DNA of 64,000 bases from Stentor coeruleus (Eukaryota > Ciliophora > Heterotrichea > Heterotrichida > Stentoridae). Positions 43,370 through 53,556 of the stretch are shown in pieces; within the stretch, counting starts at the first letter, position 1; every line of letters begins with the position of its first letter. The notes under the pieces are model-generated. The model was not told the origin of the DNA, did not search any database, and was given only the letters and a program-made list of their open reading frames with translations. Position numbers and translations under genes: made by a program. The stretch covers positions 62,001 to 126,000 of the forward strand of contig MPUH01000007.1 in assembly GCA_001970955.1 (NCBI GenBank), given 5' to 3'.

Positions 43370-45253
43370 TCAGTCCCAAACTTCTTCTATAAACTTATTT
43401 TGGATCATAAGTTTTTCTAAGTACTTTCCTGATTCTTCTCCTAAATGCTCACTGGCTATGTTATTTAAACATTCTTTGACGCTTTTGCCCATTGAGGATG
43501 AACCTGATACCATCACGTAACAATTATCTTTGTAGATACTTTCCCATAGGTTTTCTTGCTGAGTGAAAAGAATGTCCCGAAGTGTACGCTTTTGGGCTTG
43601 GTCTCGTGAAAAAGCTGCGAACATTTGCTTGATAATATACGGACCTTCACTATAGCTTTCAGGCAGATACTGGAACTCAAGTTTCGCACTACTATTTGGG
43701 GCAATAAGTCTTTCAATATACTGCTTATAAATAAACTGTGTGGACTTGCTTTTGCACCCAAGATACAAAATCACAGTATGTGTCTCATTGCCAGCAATAG
43801 CGAGTTCTTGTATTTCCATCAAAAGTCCTTTAAAAGCTGCAATACCGCATTTATTACATATCATATGAATTATCGAAGGGCTGGTTGGCAGTTTAAATTT
43901 GCTGCTAAGACAAAAAGCTTTAATATTTTTATAAAGCCCAGTAAAGTGCATTTTTTCTAAATACCCTGAACAAAGTCCAGTACGAACTTTCCCTTCACAG
44001 GTCCTCTCACGTAAAACCTCAACGGCAATCTGAATTTTTGTTGGACTATTTTTATATGATGAAGAAATATGATAATACCTTGGTTCAATACGATCAAGTA
44101 TCTGAACAAGAACACCTATTGGAATACGTATTGATGGAAACATTTTTAATAAATCAGCAGCAGTGAGCATTGGTTCTTTGATTTTTCTTTTAAACTCATC
44201 ATTACCTTTAAGTGAACTAAGTGTTTCAATTCTCTGTCTCTCTTCTGGGTTATGAGCAAAAAGTGCAAGTTTTTTCATAGTTTTTTTTCTAACAAGGGAT
44301 GTTAGATCACAATATTTAACTAGAGCTTCACGGATGGTTATTGGGGTTGGGAAAGGGTGTTTTTTAGATGTCGCTACAAATTGAAAAGTTAATTCAAGGT
44401 CATACCCTTGGATCGCAGCAACTTCACGGACATTTTCTTCATCGTTTTCAGGAAAAATCCCAATTTTCCCTGCAGTCTCATAAACACATCCTTGGTCTAT
44501 TTCAACATTAAGAGTAGAAAACTCAGGGTCTCTCTTAAGTTCCTTGATTTTCGTAATTCTCATTTCTGTGCTTGACAGATAAGTTTTTGTAGCATTTTCA
44601 TATTGGATTTTAGCATTTGGTTTTGATAAAGGTACCTGAAGAGCCACTTCTAAATATTCAGTATCTTTTACTGCAGTCCTTCTAGAAGACTTTACTTGAG
44701 CTGGGAGTACTTTCCATAGATCTCTCATCCATTTATTAAACTTTTCATAATCCCCTTCATCAGCATAACCTGTTTTGACCATTTCATTAGCCCCTAAATT
44801 AGCTAAACTCTCTGTTATTTTCTTTGCCGTAGTCTGACCACTTGAAGATTTTGTTAACCCAAATACCGAATATGATAAATTACTTAGATTTTCACTTGAC
44901 GCTTTAGCAACTTTACTTATCCACTTCAGAAACTTTGTTGCATTTTCAGGTGGTGTCCCATCAGTTTGTGTGGAACATATGATAACACAAAAGTCATGTT
45001 TTTTAAAGTCGAGGATTTGAAAGTTTTCTAGACTTATGATATATGGGGAAAAGTGATAGTTTTGAGCCTCTTTGGCTAGGATTTCAGCTAGACCCATTGC
45101 ATGGCCTGTTTGTGTGCCGACATATATATGAAGATTGCCTAATATTTCTTGGTTAAGTTCATTTAAGTTAGTATTTGGTTTTGATTTTTTGAGCAAGAAC
45201 CATGTAAGAACACCTATAATAATGCTTCCTATCAAAGCTAATATCCATGACAT
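43370..45253 (-). CDS. Membrane-anchored diflavin reductase (CPR-like, divergent)
   Basis: 627 residues from the ATG at 45253, chosen because it begins a clean N-terminal anchor (MSWILALIGSIIIGVLTWFLLKK); the frame is open 21 codons further up. The order is that of NADPH-cytochrome P450 reductase. First comes a flavodoxin-like FMN domain (about 40-180: YVGTQTGHAMGLAEILAKEA, FVICSTQTDGTPPENATKFLKW). Then comes an FAD domain with RYYHISSSYKNSPTKIQIAVEV (about 375) and GLCSGYLEKM. Last is a NADP-binding-like domain ending in the Trp-Asp expected at the C-terminus. Several sites are unusual: the pyrophosphate loop reads MICNKCGIAAFKGLL rather than GPGTGIAPFRG, and YVMVSGSSSMGKSV replaces the usual CGDA...M. 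It may be a specialised reductase or have altered cofactor use. Confidence 0.82.
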   Translation of the reverse strand: MSWILALIGSIIIGVLTWFLLKKSKPNTNLNELNQEILGNLHIYVGTQTGHAMGLAEILAKEAQNYHFSPYIISLENFQILDFKKHDFCVIICSTQTDGTPPENATKFLKWISKVAKASSENLSNLSYSVFGLTKSSSGQTTAKKITESLANLGANEMVKTGYADEGDYEKFNKWMRDLWKVLPAQVKSSRRTAVKDTEYLEVALQVPLSKPNAKIQYENATKTYLSSTEMRITKIKELKRDPEFSTLNVEIDQGCVYETAGKIGIFPENDEENVREVAAIQGYDLELTFQFVATSKKHPFPTPITIREALVKYCDLTSLVRKKTMKKLALFAHNPEERQRIETLSSLKGNDEFKRKIKEPMLTAADLLKMFPSIRIPIGVLVQILDRIEPRYYHISSSYKNSPTKIQIAVEVLRERTCEGKVRTGLCSGYLEKMHFTGLYKNIKAFCLSSKFKLPTSPSIIHMICNKCGIAAFKGLLMEIQELAIAGNETHTVILYLGCKSKSTQFIYKQYIERLIAPNSSAKLEFQYLPESYSEGPYIIKQMFAAFSRDQAQKRTLRDILFTQQENLWESIYKDNCYVMVSGSSSMGKSVKECLNNIASEHLGEESGKYLEKLMIQNKFIEEVWD

Positions 45254-45778
45254 TTTATATTGTATATGTATTGGCTTTATGATTTTTCTAATGGATTCTT
45301 GTCGATTGATAAACATGTGGAAAAAATGTTTTGAATAGAAAATTCATAGAAGAACTAAGGGTGAGTAAGAATAGAGGTCAATTTGGTAGATAATATGTGT
45401 AATAAAAAATATTATAACTAATATTTTTTTTTGTATTATGGTGGGATAAGATGATTTGGGATGATAGTTGGGAATAATGAGTGGATGTTATTTAGATGAT
45501 CATTAGGTTTAGAGATTTGGAGGATATGGGCTAGTGGGATGATGGAATGGTGGAAAGAGGATTTAGTTGTTAAATTGGGTATTTTATTTGTGATTTAGAT
45601 TTATTGATTATAAAACTGTGACGATAAAAAAGAATGTGTTTGATTTTGTGTTTTGTGCTGAGTGGGTATATAATGATTATAGGATTATAAAATCAACAAG
45701 CAAAAATTTCCATCTAAAGATACCAACTCTTAAAACCAAAAACAAAAATTAAACATAATCAAAAAGATATAAAAAATA
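45254..45778. promoter_or_regulatory. Divergent intergenic region with skew switch
   Basis: 525 bp. The left 400 bp are strongly T/G-rich on the + strand. From about 45685 the strand becomes A/C-rich up to the ATG at 45779. No other feature seen. Confidence 0.45.
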
Positions 45779-46361
45779 ATGAAAAAAAAAACTTTGAAGC
45801 ATTTGACTGACTCCAAAATCCAAAAAGCTACAGGAAACTCCAGCTTAGGTATACAAATAACCACTTCGCCTTTACGTTCTGCAATAAAACTACGTTGTCC
45901 AAACATAATCTCTCCAAAAAGAATTAGTATTAAAAGAAATAGTGAAAAGCCAAGAGTAACATCAGAAAAGGGTAACTCAAGATCTTCAAACCCAATTACA
46001 ATAAAAGCAGTGTCTTTAAAAAAGTTTGTAACATCTACAAGAATAACTAATAAAAAACAAAGAAGTATAAAATTGAAGAAATCAATAAAAGACACAAGCA
46101 CTTCAGAAATACTTAAAGAATCAAATAATGAGTCACCTAAAAGCACTTTATCATTAAAAAAATACTTAAAGACTCCTTTTTTACAAGCAAAACCTAAAAG
46201 TAAAATCCAAGAGTTGTTAGAGCATACGGAGAAGACTTTTGATTGTAAGTTTTTATATAGATAATGAGTTTAAAAACAGTTTTGTAATGACATCAAATCT
46301 TTTATATGGGGAATATTCTGATAGTGAAAAGCCTAGGAAAAGAAAAAATCATCAAAAATGA
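45779..46361 (+). CDS. Small basic protein, one 16-nt intron
   Basis: 188 residues after removing a 16-nt intron at 46245-46260; unspliced, the frame would stop at 46264. The protein is Lys/Ser/Thr/Ile-rich and basic, with many SP or TP sites, so probably disordered and a phosphorylation target. The second exon adds YNEFKNSFVMTSNLLYGEYSDSEKPRKRKNHQK, ending in a TGA and a strongly basic tail that could act as a nuclear signal. No family recognised. The sense strand is chosen over a 138-codon antisense ORF because an A/C-rich leader precedes this ATG and because the splice extension works. Confidence 0.55.
46245..46260 (+). other. 16-nt micro-intron
   Basis: GTAAGTTTTTATATAG. Removal joins T|AT to make a Tyr codon and extends the frame 97 bp past the unspliced stop. 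Confidence 0.7.
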
Positions 46362-47284
46362 TCAATATAATTTTATAAAAACACTTATTTTTACGTATCA
46401 TCTTAAATATTCTCATTTTTGCTATTATTTTGTAATATGCTTAAGTTTTGAAAAGTTTGTTAGGGTTTAATATAAGACTATTGCATATATCCTGATATTA
46501 TTGTATTTATAAGGATGTCAAGTTTGATCACTTTATTATAGCTAATTATATATAAATTTGGGTTATTTTTTAACTTTATGGTTGTTAAATATATATTTTA
46601 AAAATTCAAATACTTTAAATAGTTAGATATTCTAATATGCTCTAATTTATATTATTGTGTTAAGGTTATTTGATATTTAGTTAGAATTTATTTTTCCAAA
46701 GTCTGTATATTCTTTTTACTTGAAATTGTAAATTATCTTTTGATGATTTTGATGTTTCACTTTTCTAACTAATACGTCTGTCTTGTAATAAAAAATAATA
46801 CCAACAAATCGAATAATGATAGTCTTCTAATATAAAAATATCATCACAATATTTATAAACAACTAATCAGACACCATAGGTTTCAACAACTTTATAATTT
46901 CAAATTTTTCTATCAAACTTATAAAACCTATCAGAAAAATAAAACCTCTCTAAAACTCAAACTTCTCAATATTATAATAATCACAAAAAACATAAAATCC
47001 AAAAAATTCATAAAATCATCTGCAAACCTTATGCCAAAAAATCATCACCCCAATAAAAAATCTAATCAAAACTCCAAGCATAATCCCAATCAAAAACCTT
47101 CAAAAAATAAATTAAAAAAATCCATCTTCCCAACCTTCCCCAAGCGTTTCTTACCAAATATGTACTTTCAAAAAAACTTCCAAACTTTAACAATCCATCA
47201 TCCTGCACTACCCTTAAAAAAACCTAAACCCATCCATCTCAATCTAGCCATTAATTTAAATTCCTAAGATTATATAATTATAAT
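46362..47284. promoter_or_regulatory. Intergenic region with long A/C-rich leader
   Basis: 923 bp between two plus-strand genes. The first half is T/G- and AT-rich, the second (from about 46780) strongly A/C-rich on the + strand. A 78-codon ATG ORF (47031-47267) is Asn/Lys/Pro/His-rich and simply mirrors this composition, so I do not call it a gene, although an upstream ORF affecting translation is possible. Confidence 0.45.
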
Positions 47285-48376
47285 ATGGGAGGTGGTGGAT
47301 CATGTTTATCAAAGTCAGCAGCAACAGAAAATCAAGACAATACCGTCAACTTACAACGTAAAGAAGTAACTCTCGACCTTCAAGCTGAAAACGAAATAGA
47401 ACAAAAAGTTGAAGTTATCGAAGTAAAAATGCCAATCGATCCTGTGCCAGTTCAAAGTGCCTTAAGAGGTTATATGTCTCGTAAAAAAATGGTTTCTCAA
47501 CTAAAAGATTACCGAGAGTCCAAAATCTTCAAACCCGAAGAGCATTTTGAAGTCCTCGAGCAGCCATTAGAAGAACTTGAGTCTACAGCAATGAAAGAAT
47601 TAGAAAAAAATCTGCCAACTTTTGAAATTGAAGTCCCAGAAGACGATAAAACAATAGTTCAAATAAAACCTGCTGTAAAATTAGATGATGGGTCAGTATA
47701 TCAAGGAAGCTGGGATGAAAAAGGTAACCAACATGGTGTAGGGACGTTAATAACAGAAGGTGGAGCTAAAATTGTTGGATATTTTAAAGAAGGGAAAGTT
47801 GAAGGCAAAGGTCGAGCTATTGAGTCTAATGGTTTAGTTTATCAAGGAGAGTTCAAAAATGGTAAATTTGAAGGAGAAGGGAAATTCATGAGACCAGGTG
47901 GAGCTGAATTTATTGGTGAACTTAAAGATGGGAAATTAAGTGGTAGTGGACAAGAACAATGGCCTGATGGGACAAAGTATATTGGTGAATATGAGAATGG
48001 AGAAAGACATGGTAAAGGAAAGCTTATATTATCAACTGGAGTTTATGATGGGGATTTTAAGAATAACGCTTTTTATGGAAAAGGGAAATATGTATGGACA
48101 AATAAAAACGAATATGAAGGTAGGTGGAAAGATGGGAAAATGCATGGCAAAGGGGTTTTTAAATGGGCTGATGGAAGATTGTATAATGGAGAATGGAAAT
48201 ATGACCTTAGAGATGGATATGGGGAAATGAAATGGCCTGATGGAAGAGTTTATGAAGGAGAATGGAAAGAAGGAAAACAGAATGGTAAAGGGAAATATAC
48301 TTTTAAGACTAATGAGGGCATGAAAACTAAAACTGGAGTTTGGGTTGATGGAGTTAAAGAAGAAGACTCGGATTAA
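47285..48376 (+). CDS. Lipid-anchored IQ/MORN-repeat protein (paralogue)
   Basis: 363 residues, TAA stop. The N-terminus MGGGGSCLSK again has Gly2 for myristoylation with a nearby Cys for palmitoylation. Residues about 55-75 have a weak IQ-like helix (VPVQSALRGYMSRKKMVSQL). An acidic linker leads to about nine MORN repeats from about residue 135 to the end (YQGEFKNGKFEGEGKFMRP, YEGRWKDGKMHGKGVFKW, YEGEWKEGKQNGKGKYTF). Length, anchor, IQ position and repeat number parallel the protein at 10037-11134. It probably scaffolds at a membrane in the cortex or cilium; both could be UNC119 cargo (inference). Its stop is 43 bp from that of the next, convergent gene. Confidence 0.88.
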   Translation: MGGGGSCLSKSAATENQDNTVNLQRKEVTLDLQAENEIEQKVEVIEVKMPIDPVPVQSALRGYMSRKKMVSQLKDYRESKIFKPEEHFEVLEQPLEELESTAMKELEKNLPTFEIEVPEDDKTIVQIKPAVKLDDGSVYQGSWDEKGNQHGVGTLITEGGAKIVGYFKEGKVEGKGRAIESNGLVYQGEFKNGKFEGEGKFMRPGGAEFIGELKDGKLSGSGQEQWPDGTKYIGEYENGERHGKGKLILSTGVYDGDFKNNAFYGKGKYVWTNKNEYEGRWKDGKMHGKGVFKWADGRLYNGEWKYDLRDGYGEMKWPDGRVYEGEWKEGKQNGKGKYTFKTNEGMKTKTGVWVDGVKEEDSD

Positions 48377-48419
48377 ATTAGATAATGATATATAATCTTT
48401 GAGAATATCCCTGGGTTAT

Positions 48420-48959
48420 TTATAGTATTAAAGGAAGGATATGGAATTTTATAACTGAATGGCTTTTGAAACATATAGGCGTATTGCGTAATGAGACATT
48501 TTTTGAACGAGCTGTGCTTAGTTGACTGTTCGCAAGGATTTTTTGGACCTCGCAATCGCATTCGTCAACTGAGATGTTGGATTCATTGTTTTTACCTGAC
48601 TCTAAACTTGGAGTTTTATTTACAACATTTTCTTCCGGGATTTTTAAATTTTCCCATTTTTTCTTAGCTTGCAATTCTTCCTTTTTTTCATGAGCTTTTT
48701 TCCTAAGCTTTCTTTTGGTGTGGGCGAGATCAAAAAGTGTAGTTTTTTTGGTTTTGTCTTGATTGTTTACATTTTTAAGGCTTTGGAGCTTTGCTAGAAG
48801 TTCGGATTTTGTTGATGATAAGACTAGGTTTTCTTTTTCTCGTTGATGGATTTTTTCTAAGCACATATTCCGAGAGGATTTTAGGCTTTCGGCAGCTTTG
48901 TTAAGAATTGAGATCCTTTCTTCGATACTTTGTCTAGCGGAAAGTTTGAAAGGTTTCAT
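48420..48959 (-). CDS. Short coiled-coil protein, unknown
   Basis: 179 residues, ATG at 48959, TAA stop. Residues about 10-105 are one long charged helix with heptad character (SIEERISILNKAAESLKSSR; LSSTKSELLAKLQSLKNVNN; KRKLRKKAHEKKEELQAKKK). The remainder is Ser/Asn-rich, with a Cys pair (DECDCE) near 132. No family recognised. A ciliary, basal-body or chromosome-associated coiled-coil protein would all fit. Confidence 0.65.
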   Translation of the reverse strand: MKPFKLSARQSIEERISILNKAAESLKSSRNMCLEKIHQREKENLVLSSTKSELLAKLQSLKNVNNQDKTKKTTLFDLAHTKRKLRKKAHEKKEELQAKKKWENLKIPEENVVNKTPSLESGKNNESNISVDECDCEVQKILANSQLSTARSKNVSLRNTPICFKSHSVIKFHILPLIL

Positions 48960-49675
48960 TTAAAATATATGAATTTTGTGAATATCATATTTATGATAAT
49001 TTTTTTCGATATGTTTAGATTATAGAGTTTATAGAGATAAGGTAAGGCTTTTTATTGGGAAATTACTTGATTAAGGCTATTTTAATGAGAAATGGGCTAT
49101 TTTTATATAAAAAATTAGTATTATTATAGGATTATGCTTTTTGAAGGTTTTTATATGTTATAGTTTATATGAAATTTTATAGCATCATACAAGCTCAAAA
49201 GTATCTACAATCTTTAGGTTTTACTTCATCCTCAAACTATTATTTAAAAATCTAATCATTCAATCTTTTAATTAATCCCCAAAGTCCTCACTAAACTCCA
49301 ACCTAAATCTTAAATGATCATTTTCCAATACAAAACTCATCATTGAATTTTCCAATTTATGAAATCAAAAGCATTAAAACCACCAAGTCCAAAACTTCAA
49401 AAAATCTTCAACCCAAACCAAAAACTTCCTTAATTCCTAATCCTATCGCATAATCAAAACCCCAAACCAAAATCCAAAACTTCATCATTCCTAATCCAAA
49501 ATTCTTAAAATCCATTGCAAATCCAAATTTACCACAACATCAAACCTTTCTCTAATAACCTTCTTTTTATCCATATTCCAAACTCTATAAACCCAAATCA
49601 AAACAATTTCAAAACTCATTTACCATCATAAACTATATTTTCTAAAAATATTATTCATATTACATTATCATATAA
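48960..49675. promoter_or_regulatory. Divergent intergenic region with skew switch
   Basis: 716 bp. It is T/G-rich to about 49165, then strongly A/C-rich to the start of the TMEM131-like gene. No ORF with coding character was seen. Confidence 0.45.
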
Positions 49676-52600
49676 ATGGGTATATACAGACTTTCAAGTC
49701 TAATCATATATTTTTTTTTAGAAGCATATCTAGCATTGTCTTCAGAAATCCGCCAATCTAAAGACCAAAATTTCTCAGCACTAACTTCATTAATTCTAGC
49801 TTTAAACCCAGCTTTATCCAAGTTCATATCTCAAAAACTTGTATTTGTCCCAGTATCTATAAGCCCAACTAAGCCAACTTTGTTATATTCTGAATCTTAT
49901 GTTTCTGTTTCATTACAAACTGCTAATGATTATTTTATTTTTCAATTCTTGTCAATTAGTTCAAATGAATTTAGGTTAAAAGAACCCCCGTTACTTTATT
50001 ATAAGTATCCAAAACCTTATGTATTAGATATTTATTTTCTACCTAATAAGACAGGAATTCGAACAGCATATTTTTTTGTCGTCACAGAACAGGAAGTTTT
50101 TGTTTATTATATGCAGGGTATTGTAGAAATGCCTAAGTTTGGATTTGAAGAAATTGTTGTGGAATATGGTTTTGGGGATTGTGGCATTGGCGTACTGAAG
50201 ATTGAAAATTTTTGCAATGAAAGTTTGGAGGTCGGGGTTAAAAAAACGTTTCCTAGTGCAGATTCGAAGATGTGGCAAACTGCTATAGAATATTCTAAAT
50301 ATATCGAACTTAAAGAAAATAACATAACTCTTACACCTTTATCAATTACTGAAATCCCAATTATAGAAAGCTTAATCTCAATACCAGGAGAGTACTCCAC
50401 AACTCTTTTATTACTAATGGATAGCATATCATTTTACATCCCAATTAATATAAAAGTTATAGATTCTAAGATTAATTGTCCATCAAATCTTCATTTAGGA
50501 CTTCTGACTGTAGAAACAGAATTTTATTCTTTTAGTATAACATGTAAAGTCCTGAGTAATGAAATTGTGACTTTAAATTCTTGGAGCATAAATGGCCCAG
50601 AAATATTTAAACCAGGATTTTCTCAGATTGATAATTTGATTTTTATTGGGAATATATTTATAATACCAAAAAATGAAGGAAATTTTATACGTAAGTTGGT
50701 ATTAGAAACAAATTTCGGCCCTGTGTCGATAATGTTTTCATATATTGTAGCTTTTAATGCTGTTTTTATTAGCTCTGATGATATGAAAATTCAAAAACCT
50801 CATAATAGTAGTGTTAATCTTTGCTTTCAAAACAAATTAAACCATGATATTTGGATAGACAAGTTCGAATCTTTGAATACTGAGCTAACTATATCTAATT
50901 ATGACAAAATTGCTATTCCTCAAGGTCTCGGATGTTTTTCAGGTAAAATCAGAAACGACCGGTCGCACAATTTATATATAAAAGCTTCAACCAGCATTGG
51001 TGACATAATCCTCCCACTGCATATATTAGACCCTATTCCAATATTTCTATTAAAAACATCTCATAAACTCAAAAAAATTTTAGGGCCACTCGACTTAGGA
51101 GTAATAGGTTATGGAGTTCCTTTAAATAAAACTCTATGTATAAAAAACCCATACAAGTTCCCAATAACAATTTATACTATCCACCTTATTTCTATAATAA
51201 CAACAAAATTCTATAAATCACATACCATAAATCCATCAGAAATCTTAGATATTCCACTTCAAATCAAACCAGAATTCTCTATATTCAACCCTATAAAAAT
51301 CCAAACTTCAATTGGAAACTTCTCATTAACAGTGCATATGTCAGCCATTCCAGGTAGTTGTAAAGCTAAAAACACTCAAGTCATCGACCTTATGCCTCAA
51401 ATTCCTATAGAAGAGCCTATTATAGTTATTAACAGTTTTCAAGTCCCTGTGAAAATCCTAAGTTTCAAAACCAACAGTGAAGTTTTTACAATAACCCGCC
51501 TTGTTGATGAGATCCCTGCAAATAAACAAATTGTCATAGGTAAACTCATAGCATTAATAGACAGACCAGAAAAACCACGTATCGACTTCAAAAAATCTTT
51601 AACTTATCGAGATATTAAAATGTGGAATCTATACACAAACTCATACAATGAAGCTTTTGTGACTACTGATATTATATTGCATACTAATGTTGGTGGATAT
51701 ACAAAAAGTTCAGCATTTGCAAATGTCATAAAACCCCAACTGCCATTTTTTTTACAATCCCAAACAAGTACTTGTGAAATTTTTTCTATCTGCCCAATTA
51801 ACATTTGGGTAAAAAACCCTTTAAACATCCCATTAGCTATACAAATCCAAGTCGCTCCAGACAATTTCTCTAAAACATTAGAAAATTTAGACTGTCACAA
51901 TACAAAACATGAAGCTTCTGATGATGAGTTTGAAAATTTATCATATGAGTATATTGGAAGTATAAGTCAAGAATGCTTAACTACAAGTAATGAAGAGGTT
52001 TTAATAGTAAAAAAAGCTAATGAAAGAAAACTTGATTTATCATTAAAAAGTATAAAAACATTAGGGCTTTATGATAAGCTCAAAGTGTTTTTTATTGAAA
52101 CGATTAATGAAAAAAATGATAAGCAAAATATATGTGGATCAAACTGTGAAGATTGTATTGGGTATTGTGATAAGCAATCTTTGTATATTAATGATAGAAT
52201 ATACACAATTATCCCAGCACAGTCTAGTAAAATTCTTGGGCCAGTATATTTTAACCCAACAAGTTTAGGCCAAGTTTATCCTTTGATTATAAGGAATAAT
52301 TATACTTATCTTGAGATGTTTACTTTGAATATGAATATTGATTTTAATCAATTAGCGGTAATGAAAAGGTCGATATATTATTATTCACCATTAGGGTATT
52401 TTTTATATAAAAACCATGTGCATAAAACATTGAAAAAAGAATATTTTCTGTCACAGATTTCGAGTAAGCTTATTGAAGAATATATAGAATTACATGTTGA
52501 TATATCAGCTGAAGAGATGAGTCGGTTTTATATAGAAAACTCTTCAATGCTCAGCCCTGTTTTCTATAGAACTTTTGACTTACAGAATATAGGAAGTCGT

Positions 52601-53464
52601 GATATAGAAATAAATAGCATTTTATTAGAAAACCAATATTGCAGGTATAATGGGTTTAGTATAAGCCCTTGTGGCAACGATTTTCTTCTTAAGCCATCTG
52701 AGTATTTTACTATAGAAATCTCATATTCCTTAGCAGAAATGGCTAAGTCTAGCTATTTATATATAAAAACAGATAGTAAAACCCTTATTTTCCCTATAGA
52801 AGTTATGCATAATGACCTTACATACTTAAATTGTTATATATACAAATATACAAAAGAGCTTTATGGAGCAGCTTTTTCTACAATCTGTGCCTTAATCCTC
52901 ACAACCTTTAATCATCATTATACCCACAAGTCTTTTAAACTCAAATCAAAAAGCTCTAAAGATTATTGTCTGTTTATATACCAACAATACTTTTATAAAA
53001 AATATTCTCAACCTATTTTCCTCAATAAACAACAAAATAATTCTTTTATGCCTACTCAAAAAAACATTGAAAACCTTTTAACACCTACTCCACCTATTGT
53101 TCAAAATATAATTTCTCATGATAATCCTATAGACCAAAATTTAAAAATCAAGAAAAAACAAAAGATTAAAAGGAGACTAACGACTATTGTTCAGAGTACT
53201 GAAGATAGGATAGTTATGAAGAAAAAAATCCAGACACAACCTGATATTATTGCTAATAATAAGTTACTTATGGGTAAAGTTGTGAATAATATTGAATTAA
53301 GTCATTCTACCTCACTTACTGAGAATGGTGAAAGAGAAATACATAGTGATGATGATTTTTATATTGATTATTATAAGACTTCTAATCTTATGTTTGCAGG
53401 ATATAGTAGCCACGAGTCATGTAGTCTTGCAGAACTTACTCAGGACTCAGAGCCTTGTAGTTAA
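49676..53464 (+). CDS. TMEM131-like type I membrane protein
   Basis: 1262 residues. It begins with a signal peptide (MGIYRLSSLIIYFFLEAYLA). About 1000 lumenal residues are beta-rich, with repeated modules opening on patterns such as CPSNLHLGLLTVET and GPLDLGVIGYGVPLNKTLCIKN, the phrase seen at PapD-like/ASH-type Ig domains of TMEM131. A single membrane span lies at about 1060-1080 (YGAAFSTICALILTTFN), followed by a cytosolic tail with basic patches (KSFKLKSKSSK; KIKKKQKIKRR). TMEM131 proteins bind secretory cargo (collagen in animals) through lumenal PapD-like domains and TRAPP through the tail. Here the cargo is unknown. The assignment rests on architecture and the repeated motif, not on identity. 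Confidence 0.65.
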   Translation: MGIYRLSSLIIYFFLEAYLALSSEIRQSKDQNFSALTSLILALNPALSKFISQKLVFVPVSISPTKPTLLYSESYVSVSLQTANDYFIFQFLSISSNEFRLKEPPLLYYKYPKPYVLDIYFLPNKTGIRTAYFFVVTEQEVFVYYMQGIVEMPKFGFEEIVVEYGFGDCGIGVLKIENFCNESLEVGVKKTFPSADSKMWQTAIEYSKYIELKENNITLTPLSITEIPIIESLISIPGEYSTTLLLLMDSISFYIPINIKVIDSKINCPSNLHLGLLTVETEFYSFSITCKVLSNEIVTLNSWSINGPEIFKPGFSQIDNLIFIGNIFIIPKNEGNFIRKLVLETNFGPVSIMFSYIVAFNAVFISSDDMKIQKPHNSSVNLCFQNKLNHDIWIDKFESLNTELTISNYDKIAIPQGLGCFSGKIRNDRSHNLYIKASTSIGDIILPLHILDPIPIFLLKTSHKLKKILGPLDLGVIGYGVPLNKTLCIKNPYKFPITIYTIHLISIITTKFYKSHTINPSEILDIPLQIKPEFSIFNPIKIQTSIGNFSLTVHMSAIPGSCKAKNTQVIDLMPQIPIEEPIIVINSFQVPVKILSFKTNSEVFTITRLVDEIPANKQIVIGKLIALIDRPEKPRIDFKKSLTYRDIKMWNLYTNSYNEAFVTTDIILHTNVGGYTKSSAFANVIKPQLPFFLQSQTSTCEIFSICPINIWVKNPLNIPLAIQIQVAPDNFSKTLENLDCHNTKHEASDDEFENLSYEYIGSISQECLTTSNEEVLIVKKANERKLDLSLKSIKTLGLYDKLKVFFIETINEKNDKQNICGSNCEDCIGYCDKQSLYINDRIYTIIPAQSSKILGPVYFNPTSLGQVYPLIIRNNYTYLEMFTLNMNIDFNQLAVMKRSIYYYSPLGYFLYKNHVHKTLKKEYFLSQISSKLIEEYIELHVDISAEEMSRFYIENSSMLSPVFYRTFDLQNIGSRDIEINSILLENQYCRYNGFSISPCGNDFLLKPSEYFTIEISYSLAEMAKSSYLYIKTDSKTLIFPIEVMHNDLTYLNCYIYKYTKELYGAAFSTICALILTTFNHHYTHKSFKLKSKSSKDYCLFIYQQYFYKKYSQPIFLNKQQNNSFMPTQKNIENLLTPTPPIVQNIISHDNPIDQNLKIKKKQKIKRRLTTIVQSTEDRIVMKKKIQTQPDIIANNKLLMGKVVNNIELSHSTSLTENGEREIHSDDDFYIDYYKTSNLMFAGYSSHESCSLAELTQDSEPCS

Positions 53465-53556
53465 ATTAGATTAAACCTTTAAATACTCGAATTAATTCTG
53501 ATATAGCATATCTCATTGACTGAAACCAATAGAAAATGTCATGATTTATATACAAA

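Noticed and set aside
45730-46146. 138-codon hydrophobic minus-strand ORF
   Set aside because: Antisense of the small basic protein at 45779-46361, which has the expected leader and a working splice extension.
47031-47267. 78-codon ATG ORF upstream of a MORN gene
   Set aside because: It lies in the A/C-rich leader and is Asn/Lys/Pro/His-rich as the skew predicts; no motif and no 3' T/G flank.
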